Below, piece after piece: positions 42,678 through 52,285 of a DNA stretch of 64,000 nt (positions are counted from its first letter, which is position 1; each line of letters opens with the position of its first letter). The notes beneath the pieces were generated by a model that was not told where the DNA came from, ran no database searches, and saw only the letters and a list, made by a program, of their open reading frames with translations. This DNA comes from Nocardioides marmorisolisilvae (GTDB taxonomy: Bacteria > Actinomycetota > Actinomycetes > Propionibacteriales > Nocardioidaceae), in the NCBI RefSeq assembly GCF_031656915.1, contig NZ_CP134227.1, positions 3,410,001-3,474,000 of the forward strand, given 5' to 3'. Both the position numbers and the translations under genes were made by a program.

Positions 42678-44036
42678 GTGGAAGGGCTCGGGAGCTCGCG
42701 CCGGACGGTGCTCACGGTGATGTGCATCGGCTACTTCCTGGTGCTCCTCGACGTCACCATCGTCAACGTCGCCCTCCCGGGCATCGGGGCCGGGCTCGGG
42801 GCCGGCGTGGCCGGGCTCCAGTGGGTCGTCGACGGCTACGCCCTGGCGCTCGCCTCCCTGCTCCTGGCCGGTGGCACGTTCGGTGACGCCCGCGGTCACA
42901 AGCGCGTGGTGCTCACCGGCCTCGGTCTCTTCGGTGCCGCGTCCCTTGGCTGTGCCCTGGCGCCATCGGTCGGCGCCCTGGTCGCGGCCCGTGTCGTGCA
43001 GGGAGGGGGCGCGGCGCTGCTGCTGCCGGGCACCCTGGCGATCATCGCCCGCGCCCATCCCGACGCCGGCGAGCGAGCCCGGGCGATCGGCGTCTGGGCG
43101 GGTGTCGGGAGCATCGCCCTACCGGCGGGTCCCGTGCTCGGGGGCCTGCTCGTGTCCAGCGGGAGCTGGCGCTGGGTGTTCCTGCTCAACGTCCCCGTCG
43201 TGGTCGCCGCTGCCGTGGTGACCTGGCGGGTGGTCGCCGAGGACCAGGGCGATCGCGACGCCCGGCTCGACCCGGCGGGCACCGGTCTCGGTGCCGTCGT
43301 GCTCGGGGCCACGACGTTCGCCGTGATCGCCACCGGCCGCGCGGGCATCGCATCCGTCGTGGTGGCGGCAGTCGTGGCAGTGGTGGCGCTCGTCGCCTTC
43401 GTGGTGGTCGAGCGCCGCGCGGCGCAGCCGATGCTGCCGCTGGCGCTGTTCGGCCGGCCCTGGTTCACCGTCGCCAACGCCGTCGCCGGGGTGATGAACC
43501 TCGGCACCCTGGGCCTGCTGTTCCTGCTGACGCTCTACCTGCAGGTGGTGCAGGGGCGCTCGGCGGTGCACGCCGGGCTGGCGCTGCTGCCGCTGTTCGT
43601 GCCGTTGAGTCTGCTCGCACCGGCCGCCGGCCGGGTTGTCGCGCGGCTCGGGCCCCGACCGGTGATGATCGGTGGGCTGCTGGTCTCCGCCGTGGGGGTG
43701 GGCCTGGTGGCGGGCTGGTCCGCGGACACGTCGTACGTCGTGCTGCTGCCGGCGATGCTGGCGTGGGGCATCGGGCTGAGCCTGCTCACGCCCGCTGTGG
43801 TCGCCGCGGCGGTCGCCGCCGTGCCCGCGGAGCGTTCGGGCCTGGCCTCCGGGATGAACAACACCGCGCGGCAGGCCGGGGGCGCCATCGGGATCGCTGC
43901 GTACGGAGCGATCGCGGGCAGCCCGCACCGGCAGGCGACGTTCCTGCCCGGCCTGCACCTGACCGGCCTGGTCACCGCGGCCCTGTATGTCGCGGCCGCG
44001 GTGGCGGCAGCCCTGACCCGGACGCCGGAGTCGTGA
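42678..44036 (+). CDS. MFS transporter, DHA2 family (14-helix drug efflux type)
   Basis: About 452 residues with 14 predicted membrane helices. DHA2 motifs are seen: LVLLDVTIVNVALPGIG in helix 1, GGTFGDARGHKRVVLTG (motif A), AARVVQGGGAALLLPGTLAII and GPVLGGLL (motif C). Such proteins export drugs or toxic metabolites using the proton gradient. Start is probably GTG at 42678 (VEGLGSSRRTVLT) with GTG at 42669 as an alternative; the open frame goes further upstream into the divergent riboswitch promoter region. The 318-bp gap to thrC holds the riboswitch leader and both promoters. Confidence 0.85.
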   Translation: MEGLGSSRRTVLTVMCIGYFLVLLDVTIVNVALPGIGAGLGAGVAGLQWVVDGYALALASLLLAGGTFGDARGHKRVVLTGLGLFGAASLGCALAPSVGALVAARVVQGGGAALLLPGTLAIIARAHPDAGERARAIGVWAGVGSIALPAGPVLGGLLVSSGSWRWVFLLNVPVVVAAAVVTWRVVAEDQGDRDARLDPAGTGLGAVVLGATTFAVIATGRAGIASVVVAAVVAVVALVAFVVVERRAAQPMLPLALFGRPWFTVANAVAGVMNLGTLGLLFLLTLYLQVVQGRSAVHAGLALLPLFVPLSLLAPAAGRVVARLGPRPVMIGGLLVSAVGVGLVAGWSADTSYVVLLPAMLAWGIGLSLLTPAVVAAAVAAVPAERSGLASGMNNTARQAGGAIGIAAYGAIAGSPHRQATFLPGLHLTGLVTAALYVAAAVAAALTRTPES

Positions 44037-44046
44037 CCGTCGGGCC

Positions 44047-44901
44047 TCAGCCGCGCTGGCGGTCGATGTCGGCGACCAGGCCCCGGAGCAGCTCGACGAC
44101 CCCGTCGGGTCCCGGGACGACGACGTCGGCGAGCTTGACCAGAGCGTTCTCCTCGCGGGAGCCCGAGCACACCAGCAACGTCGGCATCCCCGACTCGGAC
44201 AGCTCCCGGACGGCCTCGAAGGCCTCCACGTCCCCGAGATCATCGCCGGCGAAGCAGAAGCCTCCGGGGTCGAGCTCGGCGACCAGCCGGCGTACGGCGC
44301 GGCCCTTGTCCATGCCGGGAGCCCGCACCTCGATGACCAGCCGTCCCGGCTCCACCTGGAGTCCGTGCGCGTGGGCCAGCCGGGTCAATGCGGGCAGGAG
44401 TACGGCGAACGCCTGCTCCGGCTGGGGCATCCGCCGGGTGTGCACGGCAACGGCCAGGCCCTTCTCCTCGATCCACGGGTCCAGCCCGAGATCGGCGAGC
44501 AGCCGCGGCAGCTCGGCGGTGACCGCTGCGAGTCCCGGCGGAGGCACCGCAGAGACGATCGTCCGGCTGGTGGAGCTCCAGCGCTCGTTGCCGTACTGGC
44601 CGAGCACGAGCAGCTCGTGGGGCCCGGCGGACCCCTCGGTGGCGAAGGCTGCGCCGACCTCCTCCAGGGCCCCCAGGTCGAGCACCTGACGGACCGGGCG
44701 ACCTGTCACCACGGCGACGGCTCGGATCCGGGCGCCGAGCAAGGTGAGCGCTTCCGCGGCAGCCGGATGCAGGGCCGCCTCAGCAGGGTCGTCGACGATC
44801 GGGGCCAGCGTGCCGTCGAAGTCGAGGCCGACGACCAGCGAGTCGGCCGCGCGCACCAGGGCGTCGTACCGCCGGCGGACGTCGGGGGACACGGACTGCA
44901 T
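44047..44901 (-). CDS. otsB: Trehalose-6-phosphate phosphatase
   Basis: The 284-residue HAD-superfamily enzyme has motif I GLDFDGTLAPIV with D27 and D29, motif II VTGRP, RLVIEVRAPGMDKGRAVRRL with the conserved Lys, and motif IV FAGDDLGDVEAF. It removes phosphate from trehalose 6-phosphate, completing the OtsA/OtsB route to trehalose. otsA lies 2.1 kb away on the opposite strand. ATG at 44901 (MQSVSPDVRR) gives a normal N-terminus; the open frame upstream is not needed. Confidence 0.9.
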   Translation of the reverse strand: MQSVSPDVRRRYDALVRAADSLVVGLDFDGTLAPIVDDPAEAALHPAAAEALTLLGARIRAVAVVTGRPVRQVLDLGALEEVGAAFATEGSAGPHELLVLGQYGNERWSSTSRTIVSAVPPPGLAAVTAELPRLLADLGLDPWIEEKGLAVAVHTRRMPQPEQAFAVLLPALTRLAHAHGLQVEPGRLVIEVRAPGMDKGRAVRRLVAELDPGGFCFAGDDLGDVEAFEAVRELSESGMPTLLVCSGSREENALVKLADVVVPGPDGVVELLRGLVADIDRQRG

Positions 44902-45037
44902 GTCGGACAGCCAATCAGATTCGTCGGTGAGACGTACCGGCCCGCTCGGCCGATGTGATCGCTCAGCCGCTGTGATCGCTGCGCTCAACATCGCCCTCGC
45001 TCGCCACGTGCCCGAGCAAGCTCGGTCGCGGGCTCGC

Positions 45038-45562
45038 TCAGCCGCTGTAGCTGGCGGTGAGGATCACCGTCAGTCGGTCCAGCTTCATCGGGGAGATCGC
45101 CGGCTTGATCGTGGCGATGTGCAGGTCCTTGGCGAGGGCGACCGCCGCCGGACGCATCGTGCGCGGGAAGTAGACCGTGGAGGTGTCGATGGTGCCGTAC
45201 CAGTTGTCCGAGCCGACGACGTTCCAGCCGGCGTTCTGGGCGACCGCGGCGGTCCGGCCGGCCAGGCCGTGGATGTTGGAGTTGTTGAAGACGTCGACGT
45301 AGATCGACTTCTTGTCGATCGGCGGCGCCTGGTGGTGGTGCCGCTTGTGCGGCTTGGGGCTCAGCGTCGGGGCCGGGCTCGCGGTGCGCGCCGGCGGGTG
45401 CGCACTGGCCGTGTCTACGGCCGGCTGCTGTGGGTGGGAGGTGAGCACGAAGCCGACCGCTGCGATGGCTACTGCGCAGATGCTCGCGACGAGCGCGGTG
45501 GTCGGCAGGACGATCCCGTCCTGTCCCGGTCGCCGTGCCCGACGGCCGCCCGGCCGGATCAT
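45038..45562 (-). CDS. LytR C-terminal domain (LytR_C) membrane protein
   Basis: The 174-residue protein has a cytoplasmic Arg-rich start, one membrane helix (VLPTTALVASICAVAIAAVGFVL), a Pro/His-rich linker, and the LytR_C domain (SIYVDVFNNSNIHGLAGRTAAVAQNAGWNV to the end). The domain often accompanies LytR-CpsA-Psr wall-polymer enzymes but here stands alone without the catalytic part. It follows the DUF3263 gene by 4 bases, a pair known next to each other in mycobacteria. A 14-bp copy of its 3' end lies 75 bp downstream. Confidence 0.85.
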   Translation of the reverse strand: MIRPGGRRARRPGQDGIVLPTTALVASICAVAIAAVGFVLTSHPQQPAVDTASAHPPARTASPAPTLSPKPHKRHHHQAPPIDKKSIYVDVFNNSNIHGLAGRTAAVAQNAGWNVVGSDNWYGTIDTSTVYFPRTMRPAAVALAKDLHIATIKPAISPMKLDRLTVILTASYSG

Positions 45563-45566
45563 GACC

Positions 45567-45923
45567 TCAGACCTCGAAGCCGAGCCGCCGCGCGGAGCGC
45601 TGTCGCTGGCGGGCGGCACGCAGCCGACGCAGCCGACGGACCAGCAACGGGTCGTGGGCGAGGGCTTCCGGACGGTCGATCAGCGCGTTGAGCACTTGGT
45701 AGTAGCGCGTCGTCGACATGTCGAACTTCTCGCGGACAGCCTGCTCCTTGGCGCCGGCGAACTTCCACCACTGGCGCTCGAAGTCGAGGATGTCGCAGTC
45801 GCGCTCGGAGAGCGCGCCGACCTCGTCGGCCGGCTGACCGTCGTGGGGGGCGGGCGTGGCGACCATGTGCGTCTGCTCCTGGGGCTGTGACGATTCCTGG
45901 GGCTGTGGCGAACTCGCATCCAT
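45567..45923 (-). CDS. DUF3263 protein (small HTH-like)
   Basis: The 118-residue protein has a Gln/Pro-rich N-terminus and the DUF3263 domain, LSERDCDILDFERQWWKFAGAKEQAVREKF then STTRYYQVLNALIDRPEAL, which looks like a small helix-turn-helix; it ends in a basic tail (RRLRRLRAARQRQRSARR). A DNA- or RNA-binding role is likely but unproven. ATG at 45923 is one of several candidate starts; ATG at 45866 would remove the Gln-rich part. First gene of a pair with the LytR_C protein. Confidence 0.8.
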   Translation of the reverse strand: MDASSPQPQESSQPQEQTHMVATPAPHDGQPADEVGALSERDCDILDFERQWWKFAGAKEQAVREKFDMSTTRYYQVLNALIDRPEALAHDPLLVRRLRRLRAARQRQRSARRLGFEV

Positions 45924-45996
45924 CGTAGGCACCAAAGTACACCGATGTCATTCGCCACACCGCAGCGCGTCGGGGGTGGTGGATATCGTCGCGGGT

Positions 45997-46998
45997 ATGG
46001 ATCCGGTGGGATGGGGCATCCTCGCGCCCGGCAAGATCGCCCGGAAGTTCGTCGAGGACCTGGCCCTGGTCCCGGAGGCTCGAGTGGCCGCGGTCGGCTC
46101 CCGGCGCCTCGAGTCGGCGCAGGCCTTCGCCCAGCAGTACGGCGGCACGCCGTACGGCTCCTATGCGGAGCTGGTCGCCGATCCTGCGGTCGACGTCGTG
46201 TACGTCGCCTCTCCGCACGCCTTCCACCCCGAGCACGTGCGGCTGGCCGTCGATGCGGGCAAGCCGGTGCTGTGCGAGAAGCCGGTCGCGCTGAACGCCG
46301 CTCAGGCCGAGGAGATGTTCGCCCACGCCCGAGAACGCGGGGTGTTCGTGATGGAGGCGATGTGGACGGCCTGCCACCCACTGGTCCGGGCGATGCTCGA
46401 GCGGTTGGCGTCCGGTGAGTGCGGCCGACCGCTGCAGGTGGTGGCCGACCTCGGGTTCGCGGTCGATGCGCTGCCGACCAGCCGGATGCTCGACCCGGCC
46501 CTGGGTGCCGGCGCACTGCTGGACATGGGGATCTATCCGCTGACCCTGGCCCACCTCGTGATGGGTCAGCCGGTGGAGGAGCGCGCGGTCGCCACCGTCG
46601 CGGGCGGCATCGACATGGATGTCGCCATCGCGACCAGGTACGCCGGCGGCGGCACCGCGGCGCTGACCGCAAGCATGGCCGCCTGGACGTCCCGGGCCGC
46701 GAGCGTCGCCACGGACCTTGGGCGCTTCGACCTGCCCGCGGAGTTCCACCACCCCACCGAGATCCTCTGGCGACCCCTCGGTGGACGCGATGGCGAGGCC
46801 GAGCGGCTGGTCCCGGGCGTGCCGGTGATCGGCCGGGGGTATGGCAACGAGGTGGTCGAGGTGCACCGGTGCCTGGCCGCCGGGCTCACCGAGAGCCCGG
46901 TGGTTCCCGCGGCCCAGACTCTGGCGGTGATGAGGCAGATGGACCGGATCCGTGAACAGATCGGGGTGCGCTACCCCGGGGATAGGGTCAGGGCGTGA
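45997..46998 (+). CDS. Gfo/Idh/MocA-family oxidoreductase
   Basis: The 333-residue protein has the Rossmann start VGWGILAPGKIARKFVEDL, the EKP motif in VLCEKPVALN with the catalytic Lys, and a C-terminal alpha/beta domain with GAGALLDMGIYPLTLAHLVMG. The family oxidises or reduces sugars and related compounds with NAD(P). GLxxPGxIA-type wording (ILAPGKIA) is typical of the dihydrodiol/trans-1,2-dehydrogenase-like branch. ATG at 45997. Its last bases overlap the otsA GTG. Confidence 0.87.
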   Translation: MDPVGWGILAPGKIARKFVEDLALVPEARVAAVGSRRLESAQAFAQQYGGTPYGSYAELVADPAVDVVYVASPHAFHPEHVRLAVDAGKPVLCEKPVALNAAQAEEMFAHARERGVFVMEAMWTACHPLVRAMLERLASGECGRPLQVVADLGFAVDALPTSRMLDPALGAGALLDMGIYPLTLAHLVMGQPVEERAVATVAGGIDMDVAIATRYAGGGTAALTASMAAWTSRAASVATDLGRFDLPAEFHHPTEILWRPLGGRDGEAERLVPGVPVIGRGYGNEVVEVHRCLAAGLTESPVVPAAQTLAVMRQMDRIREQIGVRYPGDRVRA

Positions 46999-48446
46999 GC
47001 AGGAGCAGCCGGCGTCGCAGCACCGCCGACCTCGTCGTGGTGGCGAACCGACTGCCCGTCGACCGGGTCGTGCGCGCCGACGGCACCACCGAGTGGCGGC
47101 GCTCCCCGGGCGGACTGGTGTCCGCGCTGGTGCCGGTGATGCAGCAGAACCGCGGCGCCTGGATCGGCTGGCCCGGTGACACCGGCGACACGATCGAGCC
47201 GTTCGAGGACGACGGCATCACGCTGGTGCCGATCTCGGTGACTCCGCGTGAGTACGAGGAGTTCTACGAGGGCTTCTCCAACGCGACACTGTGGCCGCTC
47301 TACCACGACGTGGTCGCCAAGCCGGAGTTCCACCGCGAGTGGTGGGACGCCTACGAGAGGGTCAACCGCCGGTTCGCCGAGGCCGCGGCGGCCGCGGCCG
47401 CACGGGACGCCATGGTCTGGGTGCAGGACTATCAGCTGCAGCTGGTGCCGACGATGCTGCGTGAGCTGCGTCCGGACCTGCGGATCGGGTTCTTCCTGCA
47501 CATCCCGTTCCCGCCCGCCGAGCTCTTCCAGCAGCTGCCCTGGCGCCGGCAGATCCTCGAGGGGCTGCTCGGCGCCGACCTCGTCGGCTTCCAGCTGCCC
47601 GGAGCCGCGCAGAACTTCGTCCGGCTGGTGCGCCAACGCGTCGGCCATAAGACGCACCGCGACACCGTCTACCTGCCCGACGGACGTACCGTCACCGCCA
47701 AGGCGTTCCCGATCTCGATCGACTTCGCCGGCTTCGAGGAGCTCGCCCGCAGCCCGTCGGTCCAGGCCCGCGCGGCCCAGATCCGCAACGACCTGGGAAA
47801 CCCGCGCAAGATCTTCTTGGGCATCGACCGCCTCGACTACACCAAGGGCATCTACGTCCGGCTCCGGGCGTTCAGCGAGCTGGTCACCGATGGCAACTTC
47901 ACCGTCGAGGACGCGGTGTTCGTCCAGGTGGCTACGCCCTCTCGCGAGCGCGTCGACCAGTACCGGATCCTGCGCGACGACATCGACCGGCTGGTCGGGC
48001 GGATCAACGGTGACCTGGGCCGGATCGGTCGTCCAGCGATCTCCTACCTGCACTCGTCCTTCCCGCGCCAGGAGATGGCCGCCCTCTACACGGCCGCCGA
48101 CATCATGGTGATCACTCCGTTCCGCGACGGGATGAACCTCGTCGCCAAGGAGTACGTCGCCTGCCGGCTGGAGAACGACGGCGCGCTGGTGCTCTCCGAG
48201 TTCGCCGGCGCCGCCGAGGAGCTGCGGCAGGCCTACCTGGTCAACCCCTACGACATCAACGGCATGAAGGCGCACATGCTCGAGGCCTACCACGCCGAGG
48301 ACCGCGACCTCGCCCGTCGGATGAAGGCGATGCGCAAGACCGTTGCCGACAATGACGTCGCGCACTGGGCGACCGCGTTCCTCGACGACCTGTCCGCCAC
48401 CCGACCCAACCACGAGAAGAGGCTGCGGCAGGCGCGTCGTACCTGA
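46995..48446 (+). CDS. otsA: Trehalose-6-phosphate synthase
   Basis: The 483-residue GT20 enzyme has [11 protein letters not shown] at the start, [24 protein letters not shown], the long [11 protein letters not shown] motif, [11 protein letters not shown], and [20 protein letters not shown] with the donor-site residues. It makes trehalose 6-phosphate from glucose 6-phosphate and a nucleotide sugar (UDP- or GDP-glucose). The GTG start overlaps the oxidoreductase stop. The matching phosphatase otsB is upstream on the other strand. Confidence 0.95.
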   Translation: MSRSSRRRSTADLVVVANRLPVDRVVRADGTTEWRRSPGGLVSALVPVMQQNRGAWIGWPGDTGDTIEPFEDDGITLVPISVTPREYEEFYEGFSNATLWPLYHDVVAKPEFHREWWDAYERVNRRFAEAAAAAAARDAMVWVQDYQLQLVPTMLRELRPDLRIGFFLHIPFPPAELFQQLPWRRQILEGLLGADLVGFQLPGAAQNFVRLVRQRVGHKTHRDTVYLPDGRTVTAKAFPISIDFAGFEELARSPSVQARAAQIRNDLGNPRKIFLGIDRLDYTKGIYVRLRAFSELVTDGNFTVEDAVFVQVATPSRERVDQYRILRDDIDRLVGRINGDLGRIGRPAISYLHSSFPRQEMAALYTAADIMVITPFRDGMNLVAKEYVACRLENDGALVLSEFAGAAEELRQAYLVNPYDINGMKAHMLEAYHAEDRDLARRMKAMRKTVADNDVAHWATAFLDDLSATRPNHEKRLRQARRT

Positions 48447-48476
48447 CGCACGGCCGACTGAGTCCGGCGTCAGAGG

Positions 48477-49313
48477 TCAGCGGGTGCCGAAGATCCGGCC
48501 GACGATCTGGTCGAAGACGAGGTCGGGGGTCATCCGGCGGCCGTTGGTGATCACGCTGGCGCCCTTGCCGACCCGGTAGCGCGAGAGCGGGTGGCTCGTG
48601 GTCGCTGCCTTGGCGATCTTGCGACCGACGACGTCGGGCGTCGAGGAGGTCGCTGGCCGGTCGATCCGCTTCATCACGTTGTAGGCGCGCTTGGCGTACG
48701 TCGCGTACGGCCCGTCGCCGCTGCGCTCGAGGAGCGAGTCGCGGGCGATGGTGTTCCACTCCGTGATGATCCCGGCGGGCTCGATGGTGATCACGTCGAT
48801 CCCGAAGGGCTTCAGCTCGATCCGCAGGCTGTCGCTGAGGCCGTTCACGGCGAACTTCGTGGCGTGGTACCACGACCCGAACGGCTCGTAGAAATGTGCG
48901 CCGATCGAGGAGATGTTGATGATGCGCCCCGCCGCCTGCTCGCGCATATGCGGCGTGACCAGCTGGATCAGCCGGGCGAGGCCGAAGACGTTCACGTCGA
49001 ACTGACGGCGGGCCTCGTCCATCGGCACGTCCTCGAGCGCGCCGTACGAGCCGTAGCCGGCGTTGTTGACCAGGACGTCGATGCGGCCCTGCTCATCGAT
49101 GATCCGGCCGATGCCGGCGGTCATCGAGGTGTCGTCGGTGACGTCCATCGCGAAGGTGTGGACGCCGGCGTCGGCGAGATCCTGCATGCGATCGGTGCGA
49201 CGTGCGACCGCGTAGACGGTGAAGCCCGCGCCGAGGAGCTCGCGAGCCGCGCACGCGCCGATCCCCGATGAGCCGCCGGTGACGAGGGCGACCTTGCCGT
49301 TGTGGGAAGTCAT
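48477..49313 (-). CDS. Short-chain dehydrogenase/reductase
   Basis: The 278-residue classical SDR has VTGGSSGIGACAA (cofactor), VNNAGYGSYG, serine in NISSIGAHF and YHATK for catalysis. RRTDRM after strand 2 suggests NADP(H). It resembles oxidoreductases annotated as 17-beta-hydroxysteroid or retinol dehydrogenase-like, but the substrate cannot be fixed. It converges on otsA and lies 48 bp behind the GltB-like gene on the same strand. Confidence 0.87.
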   Translation of the reverse strand: MTSHNGKVALVTGGSSGIGACAARELLGAGFTVYAVARRTDRMQDLADAGVHTFAMDVTDDTSMTAGIGRIIDEQGRIDVLVNNAGYGSYGALEDVPMDEARRQFDVNVFGLARLIQLVTPHMREQAAGRIINISSIGAHFYEPFGSWYHATKFAVNGLSDSLRIELKPFGIDVITIEPAGIITEWNTIARDSLLERSGDGPYATYAKRAYNVMKRIDRPATSSTPDVVGRKIAKAATTSHPLSRYRVGKGASVITNGRRMTPDLVFDQIVGRIFGTR

Positions 49314-49361
49314 GGGTCTCCTTGGGTCTCGAGGCGCCCCGCTGGCGGCTCAGCCAGACGA

Positions 49362-50918
49362 TCAGTTGTGTGGAGGAGTCTCGGAGGCGCCGGCAACGGG
49401 CCGCATCATCTCGCGGACGTCGTCACGGACCTCCTTGCCGAGCCTGCCCCAGGTCGGCTCGTAACCGTAGACCGATGCCAGCGACTGGGCCTGGTAGTCG
49501 CCGCAGAAGATGTCGACGTCGTCGGGGGTGATCAGGCCGGGGTGCGCGACCCCGACGGCCTCGGAGACCTTCAACAGCTCACGGCGCAGCGCCAGCACGT
49601 AGTTACCGCAGCGCACCGACTTCGACGCCGGGTCCAGGCCGTGCACGAGCCACGGATCCTGGGTGGCGACGCCGGTCGGGCAACGGTCGGTGTGGCAGCG
49701 CTGCGACTGGATGCAGCCGATGGAGAGCATCGCCTCGCGAGCCACGTTGACCATGTCGGCGCCGAGGGCGAAGGCCACCACTGCGTTGTCCGGCACCCCG
49801 CACTTGCCGGACCCGATGAAGGTCACCCGGTCGGTGAGCCCGGCCTTCGCGAACGTCCCGTACACACGGGAGAATCCCATCCGGAACGGCAGTGCGATCG
49901 AGTCGCTGAAGATGAGCGGCGAGGCACCGGTGCCTCCCTCGCCGCCGTCGACCGTGACGAAGTCGACGCCGCGCTCGCCCGACGCCATCAGCCGGACCAG
50001 CTCCTCCCAGAAGGTGATCTCACCGACGGCCGACTTGATGCCGACGGGCAGGCCGGTCTCGGCGGCGAGCATCTCGACGAAGTCCAGCATCGAGTCGACG
50101 TTGCTGAAGGCGGAGTGCCGCGACGGGGAGGCACAGTCCTGCCCCTCCTGGATGCCGCGGATCTCGGCGATCTCCTTGCTGACCTTCGCGGCCGGCAGGA
50201 GCCCGCCCAGACCGGGCTTGGCGCCCTGGGACAGCTTGATCTCGATCGCCCGGACCGGGGCGGACTCCACGACCTCCCTGAGCCGCGGCAGGCTGAACCG
50301 CCCGCTCTCGTCGCGGCAGCCGAAGTACGACGTACCGATCTGCAGGATCAGGTCACCACCCTGGCGGTGGTACGGCGACAGCCCACCCTCGCCGGTGTTG
50401 TGCATGCAGCCGGCCAGCTTCGCGCCGCCGTTGAGCGCCATGATCGCGTGGCTGGACATCGACCCGAAGCTCATCGCGGAGATGTTCACCACCGACCGGG
50501 GCCGGAACGCCTTCGCCCTGCCGCGCGGCCCGCCGAGCATCTTGGCGCTGGGCAGGTCGATGTCAGCAGCATGGTGGCCCAGCACCGGCGGCACCTCGTC
50601 GGCGAAGGTGCGGTGCTTGATGATCGCGTAGCCCGAGGTGTGCTCGGTGTCGTTGTCGGTGCCGAACCCGAAGTAGTTGTTCTCCAGCTTGGAGCTGGCG
50701 TAGATCCAGCGGCGCTGGTCCCGGCTGAACGGCCGCTCCTCGTCGTTGCCGGTCACGATGTACTGCCGTAGCTCGGGGCCGATCTCCTCCAGCCAGTAGC
50801 GCGCGTGCGCGAGGACCGGGTAGTTGCGCAACAGGGCGTGCTTCTTCTGCACCAGGTCGTGCACCGCCACCGCGCCGACGGCCGCGGCCGCCCCGCCCAC
50901 CAGCTGCGTCATCCTCAT
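49362..50918 (-). CDS. FMN-binding glutamate synthase family protein (stand-alone GltB2-type)
   Basis: The 518-residue protein has an N-terminal membrane-like helix (LVGGAAAAVGAVAVHDLV), then the glutamate synthase FMN barrel: SAMSFGSMSSHAIMALNGGA, IEIKLSQGAKPGLGGLLPAAKV, VDGGEGGTGASP and the cysteine cluster IGCIQSQRCHTDRCPTGVAT that can bind [3Fe-4S]. There is no glutaminase domain and no GltD partner nearby, so it is not a full glutamate synthase. Such single-domain relatives are widespread with unclear substrates. ATG at 50918. Confidence 0.88.
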   Translation of the reverse strand: MRMTQLVGGAAAAVGAVAVHDLVQKKHALLRNYPVLAHARYWLEEIGPELRQYIVTGNDEERPFSRDQRRWIYASSKLENNYFGFGTDNDTEHTSGYAIIKHRTFADEVPPVLGHHAADIDLPSAKMLGGPRGRAKAFRPRSVVNISAMSFGSMSSHAIMALNGGAKLAGCMHNTGEGGLSPYHRQGGDLILQIGTSYFGCRDESGRFSLPRLREVVESAPVRAIEIKLSQGAKPGLGGLLPAAKVSKEIAEIRGIQEGQDCASPSRHSAFSNVDSMLDFVEMLAAETGLPVGIKSAVGEITFWEELVRLMASGERGVDFVTVDGGEGGTGASPLIFSDSIALPFRMGFSRVYGTFAKAGLTDRVTFIGSGKCGVPDNAVVAFALGADMVNVAREAMLSIGCIQSQRCHTDRCPTGVATQDPWLVHGLDPASKSVRCGNYVLALRRELLKVSEAVGVAHPGLITPDDVDIFCGDYQAQSLASVYGYEPTWGRLGKEVRDDVREMMRPVAGASETPPHN

Positions 50919-51001
50919 GTGACCGTCATACCGACCTCGCGGGCTGCCGTCCACCACCCGGACCCGGTCCGTCGGTGGGGATTCGTTGGTAGTTTCGGCC
51001 C

Positions 51002-52285
51002 ATGGACCTGCTGCCGAAGCCCGACCAGGTCGCGGCCGCGGCCAGCAACGTGGCGCACCTGATGCTGTACGGCGGCCTGGCCGACCTGCGGCCGATGCCG
51101 CGCACGCTCATCGACGAGGGGCCGCTGCGCGAGGTCTACCACTACCGTCCGGCCAAGCAGGTCAAGTCGACCGGTGACCCGGTCCTGCTGGTGACGCCAC
51201 TGGCCGCGCCGTCGCTGTGCTTCGACCTGCGCCGGGGCTGCTCGCTGGTCGAGCACTTCGTCGAGCAAGGCCGCCCGACCTACCTCGTCGAGTACGGCGA
51301 GATCTCCTTCAAGGACCGCAACCTCGGGATGGAGCACTGGATCCGGGACGTCGTCCCCGAGGCGATCCGCGCGGTGCACGAGCACGGCGGCGGACGTCCG
51401 GTGCACGTGATCGGCTGGAGCCTGGGGGGCATCTTCGCCATCCTGGTGGCGGCGTCGCAGCCGAAGCTGCCGATCGCCTCGGTCACGGTCGTCGGGTCAC
51501 CGTTCGACGTCACACAGGTGCCGCTGGTCGCACCGCTGCGACCGATCCTGCGGATCACCGACGGCGGCGTGGTGACCCCGATCTACCGGATGATGGGCGG
51601 CGCGCCCAAGCCGCTGGTGCGTCGGGCGTTCCAGCTCAGCTCCGGCACCAAGCTGCTCACCAAGCCGATCGCGAAGCTGCAGCATCTCGATGACCGGGAG
51701 TGGCTGGCGCAGATCCAGGCAGTCGACCGGTTCACTGCGAACATGATCGCCTACCCGGGCCGGACCTTCGGGCAGATGTACCACCGGATGGTGAAGAAGA
51801 ACCAACTGCGCAACGGCGTGCTGGAGTACGACGGTCGCGAGATCCGGGTCGACTCGATCACGCTGCCGGTGCTGATCTTCGCCGGAAACACCGATGGCAT
51901 CGCTCCGATCAACTCGGTCAAGGCGCTGGTGCGGCTGCTGCCCAACGCCCACGAGGTGCGCTTCGAGATCGTGCCGGGTGGTCATCTGGGGATGCTCACC
52001 GGCCGCGCGGCGCGGACCACCACCTGGGTGATCATGGACGAGTGGATCGAACAGCACTCCACGCCGGACGAGCCGGTGGGCAAGGGGAGCGCCCGCAAGC
52101 GGTCGGCGGCCAAGACCGCGAAGAAACCGGCGAAGAAGCCCGCGGCCAAGACCGCGAAGAAGCCGGCGAAGCGGGCCGTTGCTGCCGCGACGGCCGAGGT
52201 GGCTCCCCGTCGGACCGCGATCGGCTCCAACCCCGAGCGTCGCTTCGCCTCGGGGTCGTCCCGGAGCCTGGCCCCCAAGCGCTGA
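51002..52285 (+). CDS. PHA synthase-like alpha/beta hydrolase with lysine-rich histone-like tail
   Basis: The 427-residue protein has an alpha/beta hydrolase core similar to PhaC: VLLVTPLAAPS, GWSLGG with nucleophile S140 (PhaC usually has Cys), FAGNTDGIAP with Asp, and VPGGHLGML with the His. After residue 360 it carries a tail rich in Lys, Ala and Pro (repeats like AKKPAKKPAAKTAKK), the kind found in histone H1-like proteins and PHA-granule nucleoid binders. It may therefore touch DNA or another polyanion. It overlaps the next gene by one base. Confidence 0.8.
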   Translation: MDLLPKPDQVAAAASNVAHLMLYGGLADLRPMPRTLIDEGPLREVYHYRPAKQVKSTGDPVLLVTPLAAPSLCFDLRRGCSLVEHFVEQGRPTYLVEYGEISFKDRNLGMEHWIRDVVPEAIRAVHEHGGGRPVHVIGWSLGGIFAILVAASQPKLPIASVTVVGSPFDVTQVPLVAPLRPILRITDGGVVTPIYRMMGGAPKPLVRRAFQLSSGTKLLTKPIAKLQHLDDREWLAQIQAVDRFTANMIAYPGRTFGQMYHRMVKKNQLRNGVLEYDGREIRVDSITLPVLIFAGNTDGIAPINSVKALVRLLPNAHEVRFEIVPGGHLGMLTGRAARTTTWVIMDEWIEQHSTPDEPVGKGSARKRSAAKTAKKPAKKPAAKTAKKPAKRAVAAATAEVAPRRTAIGSNPERRFASGSSRSLAPKR

